A stretch of DNA of 9,856 nt, taken from contig JBOGVU010000089.1 of the NCBI GenBank assembly GCA_050692915.1, forward strand, positions 1 through 9,856, in the 5' to 3' direction. The translations under genes and the position numbers were made by a program. The notes under the pieces were generated by a model that searched no databases, was not told where the DNA came from, and saw only the letters and a program-made list of their open reading frames with translations. The stretch is from CALAEC01 sp050692915 (lineage in GTDB: Bacteria > Actinomycetota > UBA4738 > CALAEC01). Positions 6,433-9,856 of the stretch are shown piece after piece (position 1 is the stretch's first letter; each line of letters starts with the position of its first letter).

Positions 6433-7293
6433 ATGCGGATCGGGATCGGACTTCCCAACCCCATCCCCGGGACGCCGGGCAGGCTCCTGGTGCGGTGGGC
6501 CGGCCGAGCTGAGGAGCGCGGATTCTCCACGCTGGCCACCATCGACCGGATCGCCTACCCGAGCTACGAGTCCCTGGTCGCGCTGGCCGCGGCGGGGGCC
6601 GTCACCGAGCGGATCGGCCTGCTGACGAACATCCTGCTGGCGCCGACACGCAACCCCATCCTCCTGGCGAAGGAAGCCGCAAGCGTCGATCAGCTCTCCG
6701 GCGGCCGCCTGACCCTCGGCCTGGCCGTGGGCGGACGGCGGGACGACTTCGTGGCCTCCGAGCGCGGATTCGAGGATCGGGGCCGGCGGTTCGAAGAGGA
6801 CCTCGAGCTGCTGCACGGCGCCTGGCGGGGCGAGCTCGTAGGCGGGTGTCCGAAACCGTCCACGCCCAGACCGGTCGCCGGGCAGGTGCCCATCCTGATG
6901 GGGGGCACTGCGGAGGCCGTGATCGACCGAGTGGTGCGGTGGGGAGCCGGGTGGACGGCCGGCGGGAGCGCCCCGGACCAGGTGGCGCCGTTCGCGGAGC
7001 GGGTCCGGGCGGCGTGGAAGGAGACCGGCCGCGAGGGTCGGCCCCGGATCGTTGCCCTCTCCTACTTCTCCATCGGCGACGACGTCGTCGAAGACTCGAA
7101 GGCCTACCTCCTCGACTACTACGCGTACCTCGGGCAGTGGGCGCAGGGCATCGCCGACGGGACACCCAGGAGCCCCGAGGAGGTCCGGACCACCGTCAGC
7201 CGGTTCGAGGAGGCCGGGGTCGACGAGCTGATCTTCGACCCCACGGTGGCGGACCTCGAACAGGTCGACCGGCTCGCCGACCTGGTCCTCTAG
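6433..7293 (+). CDS. LLM-class flavin-dependent oxidoreductase
   Basis: A 286-aa protein of the bacterial luciferase-like monooxygenase superfamily, a TIM-barrel fold using FMN or coenzyme F420. It begins directly with the first barrel strand (MRIGIGLPNP). Family-typical segments follow: WAGRAEERGFSTLATIDRI (about 19-37), a central ERIGLLTNILLAPTRNPILLAKEAASVDQLSGGRL block (about 60-92), the GLAVGGRRDDF loop, and a C-terminal strand DELIFDPTVADLEQVDRLADLVL. The substrate cannot be told from sequence. F420 use is plausible in an actinobacterium but unproven. The start at 6433 is favoured over upstream in-frame codons by AGGGAG four nt before it and by the family N-terminus. The gene follows the CBS-protein gene by 37 nt. 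Its TAG stop lies in CTAG, shared with the convergent channel gene, so there is no room for an intergenic terminator. Confidence 0.92.
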   Translation: MRIGIGLPNPIPGTPGRLLVRWAGRAEERGFSTLATIDRIAYPSYESLVALAAAGAVTERIGLLTNILLAPTRNPILLAKEAASVDQLSGGRLTLGLAVGGRRDDFVASERGFEDRGRRFEEDLELLHGAWRGELVGGCPKPSTPRPVAGQVPILMGGTAEAVIDRVVRWGAGWTAGGSAPDQVAPFAERVRAAWKETGREGRPRIVALSYFSIGDDVVEDSKAYLLDYYAYLGQWAQGIADGTPRSPEEVRTTVSRFEEAGVDELIFDPTVADLEQVDRLADLVL

Positions 7294-8378
7294 CTCCGGC
7301 GGAGCTCCCGCAGCGAGGCCCGGGGCCGCCAGTCACGGACCGAACGGTCCGAGGACCACGGGGCGTACGGCGCCATGGTAAGCCCCGCCAGGGCGATCAG
7401 GACGCGATCGTAGTTCACCCGCCATCCGGAGAAGTCCCGCCAGGCCTGCTCCCGGTCGGGCTTGAGCGGGATCCCCTGGGCAGCCAGCGCCTCGCAGGCC
7501 CGGTCGAATTCGTGTCGCTGGATCATGACGGGGTCGTCGGGCTGAGGGTTCGGGTCGAACGGGATCCGGAAGAAGGCCGCGATCCGCCTGAGCGAGAGGT
7601 AGCCGGCCCTGATGCAGTACGCCGCGTCCGCGTCGGAGGGACGGTCCACGGCCGCGAGCATGAGCGAGGCCGCGTCGAGGATGGTCCCCGCCGATGTCAC
7701 CCAGGAGTGCTCGGGGATGGGCGACCGGAAGAAGGCCACAGCGGGGAACGACGTGTGCGTCTCCTGGAGCTCCAGGAACCACTGCTCCCCTCGGCGCCAC
7801 AGGATCCCCAGCTTCTGGAACCGGTCCACCCGCCAGCTCCGCTGGAGGACCTCCACCGCGGACGGCGGGGATCCCCCTCGGAGCTCCATGCCGGCGACCA
7901 GGTTCTCCCGGCGGGAGAACACGCCGTAGATCGACGGGAGGTAGGTGATGAGCAGGGCCAGGAGGATCAGCCCCAGAGCGGCCTCGCCGAAGACCAGGAC
8001 CGTGGCCGGGAGGTCGTGAGGCTCGGCGAACCCCAGGGTCAGCACCGCGGAACCCGACAGCGTGAATGCCTCCCGCAACGACCTCCCCCCCAACCCCCAG
8101 TACATCCCAGCGAAGGCGAAGATCACGATGGTGATCCATGTGAGAACCAGGATCAGCAGGCTGACCGGCGCGTACAGGGCCATGACGTGATCCCGCTTCT
8201 CGAACGTGGCGCTTGGGCGGGCCCGCAGCCGGAACAGCCGCCGCATCTGGAAGAACACGAAGCGGGTGAGCCGCGAGGGGATCCCCCGCGGGATGACCAC
8301 GGTCCGCACCGCGGAGCCGACGGTGGCCACCACTGCGGCCGCCCCGGTCACGAACGCCACCACCCGAAGGACGGCCAT
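7290..8378 (-). CDS. Potassium-channel-like membrane protein with a large cytoplasmic C-terminal domain
   Basis: A 362-aa protein with hydrophobic spans at about 5-26, 68-92 and 126-148. Between the last two lies a pore-loop-like segment, FTLSGSAVLTLGFAEP (105-120). This is the layout of two-helix (Ion_trans_2) potassium channels: helix, P-loop, helix. The filter reads TLGF at 114-117 rather than the canonical TVGYG, so selectivity is uncertain. From about 155 to the end is a soluble domain of unknown fold, rich in Trp and Arg, with no recognisable RCK/TrkA dinucleotide-binding motif. It sits 44 nt downstream of the XRE-type regulator on the same strand and may be part of that transcript, although the start at 8378 has only a poor ribosome site. 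It converges with the oxidoreductase gene, overlapping by 4 nt. Confidence 0.75.
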   Translation of the reverse strand: MAVLRVVAFVTGAAAVVATVGSAVRTVVIPRGIPSRLTRFVFFQMRRLFRLRARPSATFEKRDHVMALYAPVSLLILVLTWITIVIFAFAGMYWGLGGRSLREAFTLSGSAVLTLGFAEPHDLPATVLVFGEAALGLILLALLITYLPSIYGVFSRRENLVAGMELRGGSPPSAVEVLQRSWRVDRFQKLGILWRRGEQWFLELQETHTSFPAVAFFRSPIPEHSWVTSAGTILDAASLMLAAVDRPSDADAAYCIRAGYLSLRRIAAFFRIPFDPNPQPDDPVMIQRHEFDRACEALAAQGIPLKPDREQAWRDFSGWRVNYDRVLIALAGLTMAPYAPWSSDRSVRDWRPRASLRELRRS

Positions 8379-8422
8379 GCGTGAGGAAGCCTACCCCCCC
8401 GGATCACCAAGTGAGGCCGCGC

Positions 8423-8641
8423 TCAGGACGCCGGGTCTTCGGGCTCCCAGCGCAGCAGGTCTCCGGGCTGGCACCCGAGCGCCTCGCACAGTGCCGCGAG
8501 CGTCGTGAAGCGCACCGCCTTGGCGCGACCATTCTTGAGCACCGCCAGATTGGCGGGCGTGATCCCGACTCGTTCCGCGAGCGAGCCCACCGACATCTTG
8601 CGCTTGGCCAACATCACGTCGATGTCGACGACGATCGGCAT
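8423..8641 (-). CDS. Small XRE/Cro-type helix-turn-helix regulator (YozG-like)
   Basis: A 72-aa protein that is essentially one Cro/C1-type DNA-binding domain. LAERVGITPANLAVLKNGRAKAVRF (21-45) holds the helix-turn-helix and recognition helix. TLAALCEALGCQPGDLL (47-63) is the usual final helix-turn of the short HTH_26/YozG-like group. Its ATG (8641) shares one base with the upstream stop codon (TGATG), so translation is coupled to the DUF2975 gene. A DUF2975 membrane protein next to a short XRE regulator is a widely conserved bacterial pair, in which the membrane protein is thought to affect the regulator's activity. Autoregulation at the promoter upstream of the pair is likely, and a palindrome lies there. 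Longer upstream frames in this register are shadows of DUF2975. Confidence 0.92.
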   Translation of the reverse strand: MPIVVDIDVMLAKRKMSVGSLAERVGITPANLAVLKNGRAKAVRFTTLAALCEALGCQPGDLLRWEPEDPAS

Positions 8642-9138
8642 CAGATCACCTCGTCCAGCTCGGCCTGTAGGTGCTGCGCTTCGGCGTCGCGGGCGACCGC
8701 CTGGGCGAGCAGCATCCGCAGCACGAGGACGATCAGCGCGACCCCGGCGACCAGCAGGCCGGCCCCGCAGATCAGGAGAACCATGCCCGGGGGGACGGCC
8801 TCGCCCGGCGCGAAGAGAACGGCGAGCGCGAACGTGAGCAGGGAGGCCGCCGCGACCGCGCCGATCACTACGTCCACATACCGGAAGGCGGAATGGGAGA
8901 ACACCGTGCCCCAACGCACCATCGTCAGCAGCCGCCACACGCAGACCAGTGTGACCTGGATGGTGACGACGCCCAGGATCGCGATGACGAGGAGCGGGAC
9001 GCGCAGGTACGCGTAGTCGGGGCTGAGCTCCTCCAGGTCGATCGCCAGCAGGGGCACCATCACCACCTGGACGAACAACGAGCCGGCGAGCACCATCGCG
9101 AGCACGATGCGCAGCGTGAGGACGGTCAGCGTTCCCAT
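8641..9138 (-). CDS. DUF2975-family four-helix membrane protein
   Basis: A 165-aa integral membrane protein with four predicted helices (about 7-33, 46-71, 87-110 and 117-144) and a short charged cytoplasmic tail (RDAEAQHLQAELDEVI). The segment WGTVFSHSAFRYVDVVIGAV (76-95), linking helices 2 and 3, is the recognisable DUF2975 signature. The biochemical function of the family is unknown. The usual partner is the XRE-type regulator that follows here, overlapping by one base. The ATG at 9138 is supported by AAGGAGA five nt upstream and by a strong promoter just beyond; the frame also stays open as far as 9348, through the tRNA gene, but that part is not coding. Confidence 0.9.
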   Translation of the reverse strand: MGTLTVLTLRIVLAMVLAGSLFVQVVMVPLLAIDLEELSPDYAYLRVPLLVIAILGVVTIQVTLVCVWRLLTMVRWGTVFSHSAFRYVDVVIGAVAAASLLTFALAVLFAPGEAVPPGMVLLICGAGLLVAGVALIVLVLRMLLAQAVARDAEAQHLQAELDEVI

Positions 9139-9167
9139 CAGGTCTCCTTCGATCGAGTCACGGCAGG

Positions 9168-9196
9168 AATATATCGATAAACGATAGCCGTGGCAA
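9168..9196 (-). promoter_or_regulatory. Sigma70-type promoter of the DUF2975-XRE unit with embedded palindrome
   Basis: On the minus strand TTGCCA (9196-9191) and TATATT (9173-9168) are separated by exactly 17 nt, close to the sigma70 consensus and unusually AT-rich for this window. The start codon lies 30 nt beyond the -10 element. The spacer and -10 include the palindrome TATCG-ATAAA-CGATA (9172-9186), well placed to be the operator for the co-transcribed XRE repressor. Confidence 0.7.
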
Positions 9197-9241
9197 GAAG
9201 GTCCGTCAGGCGACGGACGGTCGGGCTGGCCCCGGCCCGAC
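9195..9241 (-). terminator. Tandem hairpin terminator after tRNA-Ser
   Basis: Downstream of the tRNA 3' end are two perfect 7-bp stems: GTCGGGC with an 8-nt loop (9220-9241), then GTCCGTC with a 4-nt loop (9201-9218). The second is followed on the minus strand by CTTCTTG, a short T-rich run. Together they probably end the serS-tRNA transcript just before the DUF2975 promoter. Confidence 0.6.
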
Positions 9242-9266
9242 TCGCTGATCAGGGACCGGTCAGGGG

Positions 9267-9354
9267 CGGGGGGACTGGGATTCGAACCCAGGAGGCCCCG
9301 GAAGGGCCCAGCGGCTTTCAAGGCCGCCCCGTTCGTCCGCTCCGGCATCCCCCC
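9267..9354 (-). tRNA. tRNA-Ser (anticodon UGA)
   Basis: An 88-nt class II tRNA. The acceptor stem is GGGGGGA/TCCCCCC (7 bp) with discriminator G at 9267. The anticodon stem GCGGC/GCCGC holds the loop CTTGAAA with anticodon TGA at 9318-9320. A long GC-rich variable arm (GGCCC-TTCC-GGGGCC) precedes the T-arm CTGGG-TTCGAAT-CCCAG. The long variable arm and the serine anticodon agree. The terminal CCA is not encoded (the next bases are CCC). It lies 15 nt after the serS stop on the same strand, so it may be processed from the serS transcript. Confidence 0.96.
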
Positions 9355-9369
9355 GGGCGAGTGTATCGG

Positions 9370-9856
9370 TCAGGCGGGAGCGAGCGTCCGGGAACCCTCG
9401 GGGAGGTACGAGTGTAGCGCTTCGGGGAGCGCCACCGAGCCGTCCTCGCGCTGGTGGTTCTCCAGGAGGGCGATCAGGGTCCTGCCGATGGCGCACGCGG
9501 TCCCGTTCAGCGTGTGCGCCGGTCTGTTCCCATCCGGGCGCCGAACCCGGACGCCCAATCGGCGGGCCTGGTAGTCCGTGGTGTTCGAGCACGAGGTCAG
9601 CTCCCGGTACCGGTCCTGGCCCGGGAGCCACACCTCGACGTCGTACTTCTTCGCCGCGGAGGCCCCCAGCTCGCCCGTGCACACGTTCGCCACGCGGTAG
9701 GGGAGCCCCAGCCCCTGGACCAGCTCCTCCTCGCACGACAGGAGGAACTCGTGCTCCTCCCATGAGGCGTCGGGGTCCGTGAACGAGAACATCTCGACCT
9801 TGTCGAACTGGTGGACCCGGAAGATCCCCCTGGTGTCCTTGCCGTGGGCGCCGGCC
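9370..9856 (-). CDS. serS: Seryl-tRNA synthetase, C-terminal part (5' end outside window)
   Basis: The last 161 complete codons of a class II aminoacyl-tRNA synthetase that charges tRNA-Ser with serine. The visible sequence starts in motif 2 (GIFRVHQFDKVEMF). It then shows the SerS segment CTGELGASAAKKYDVEVWLP, the SNTTDYQARRL region, and motif 3 NGTACAIGRTLIALLENHQ with its conserved Arg. It ends with the family-typical PEALHSYLPEG. The N-terminal tRNA-binding coiled coil lies beyond the right edge. The gene is immediately upstream of a tRNA-Ser gene on the same strand, placing enzyme and substrate together. All key residues in the visible part look intact. Confidence 0.95.
   Translation of the reverse strand, partial: AGAHGKDTRGIFRVHQFDKVEMFSFTDPDASWEEHEFLLSCEEELVQGLGLPYRVANVCTGELGASAAKKYDVEVWLPGQDRYRELTSCSNTTDYQARRLGVRVRRPDGNRPAHTLNGTACAIGRTLIALLENHQREDGSVALPEALHSYLPEGSRTLAPA

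Noticed and set aside
9139..9348. Upstream extension of the DUF2975 frame through the tRNA gene
   Set aside because: It would translate the tRNA-Ser, terminator and promoter. The start at 9138 has its own Shine-Dalgarno.

Overview
The window is very GC-rich (roughly 70% by eye). Its genes have G/C-ending codons, clear Shine-Dalgarno sequences and tight spacing. The gene content (an Lhr-type helicase, a short MutY-like glycosylase, a YihY + DUF1469 + DUF3618 membrane set, an LLM-class flavin oxidoreductase, a DUF2975/XRE pair) fits an actinobacterium, probably an uncultivated, deeply branching one. That placement is inference. There are no insertion sequences, phage genes or CRISPR arrays, and I see no clear sign of horizontal transfer.

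Left block (1-5416, all minus strand, transcribed right to left). A fused YihY/BrkB + DUF1469 membrane protein comes first. It is followed by a DUF3618-like protein, a secreted lipoprotein with FG-GAP-like Asp motifs, a MutY-type adenine glycosylase, and an Lhr-family helicase that runs off the left edge. Overlaps of 28 nt and 4 nt (ATGA) and gaps of about 35 nt suggest one transcription unit. It would join envelope functions to DNA repair.

Middle (5417-7293, plus strand). A divergent region leads to a 38-codon small ORF with its own Shine-Dalgarno. About 250 nt of non-coding DNA follows, holding two terminator-like hairpins and a two-copy 31-bp-period repeat of small palindromes. Next come a two-CBS-domain protein and an LLM-class flavin-dependent oxidoreductase, 37 nt apart and probably co-transcribed.

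Right block (7290-9856, minus strand). The 3' part of serS enters from the right edge. The tRNA-Ser(UGA) gene lies 15 nt beyond its stop and is followed by two hairpins that look like a terminator. A strong promoter (TTGCCA, 17 nt, TATATT) then drives a DUF2975 membrane protein translationally coupled to a small XRE/Cro-type regulator, and then a potassium-channel-like membrane protein. That last gene is convergent with the oxidoreductase gene, and one CTAG supplies both stop codons.

Most of the window is ordinary chromosomal housekeeping and accessory sequence, and I do not see a clear new defence or mobile system. The points most worth checking are the YihY-DUF1469 fusion with its internal start site, the non-standard iron-sulfur cysteine spacing in the MutY-like protein, the TLGF channel filter, the palindromic repeat pair, and the 38-aa ORF.
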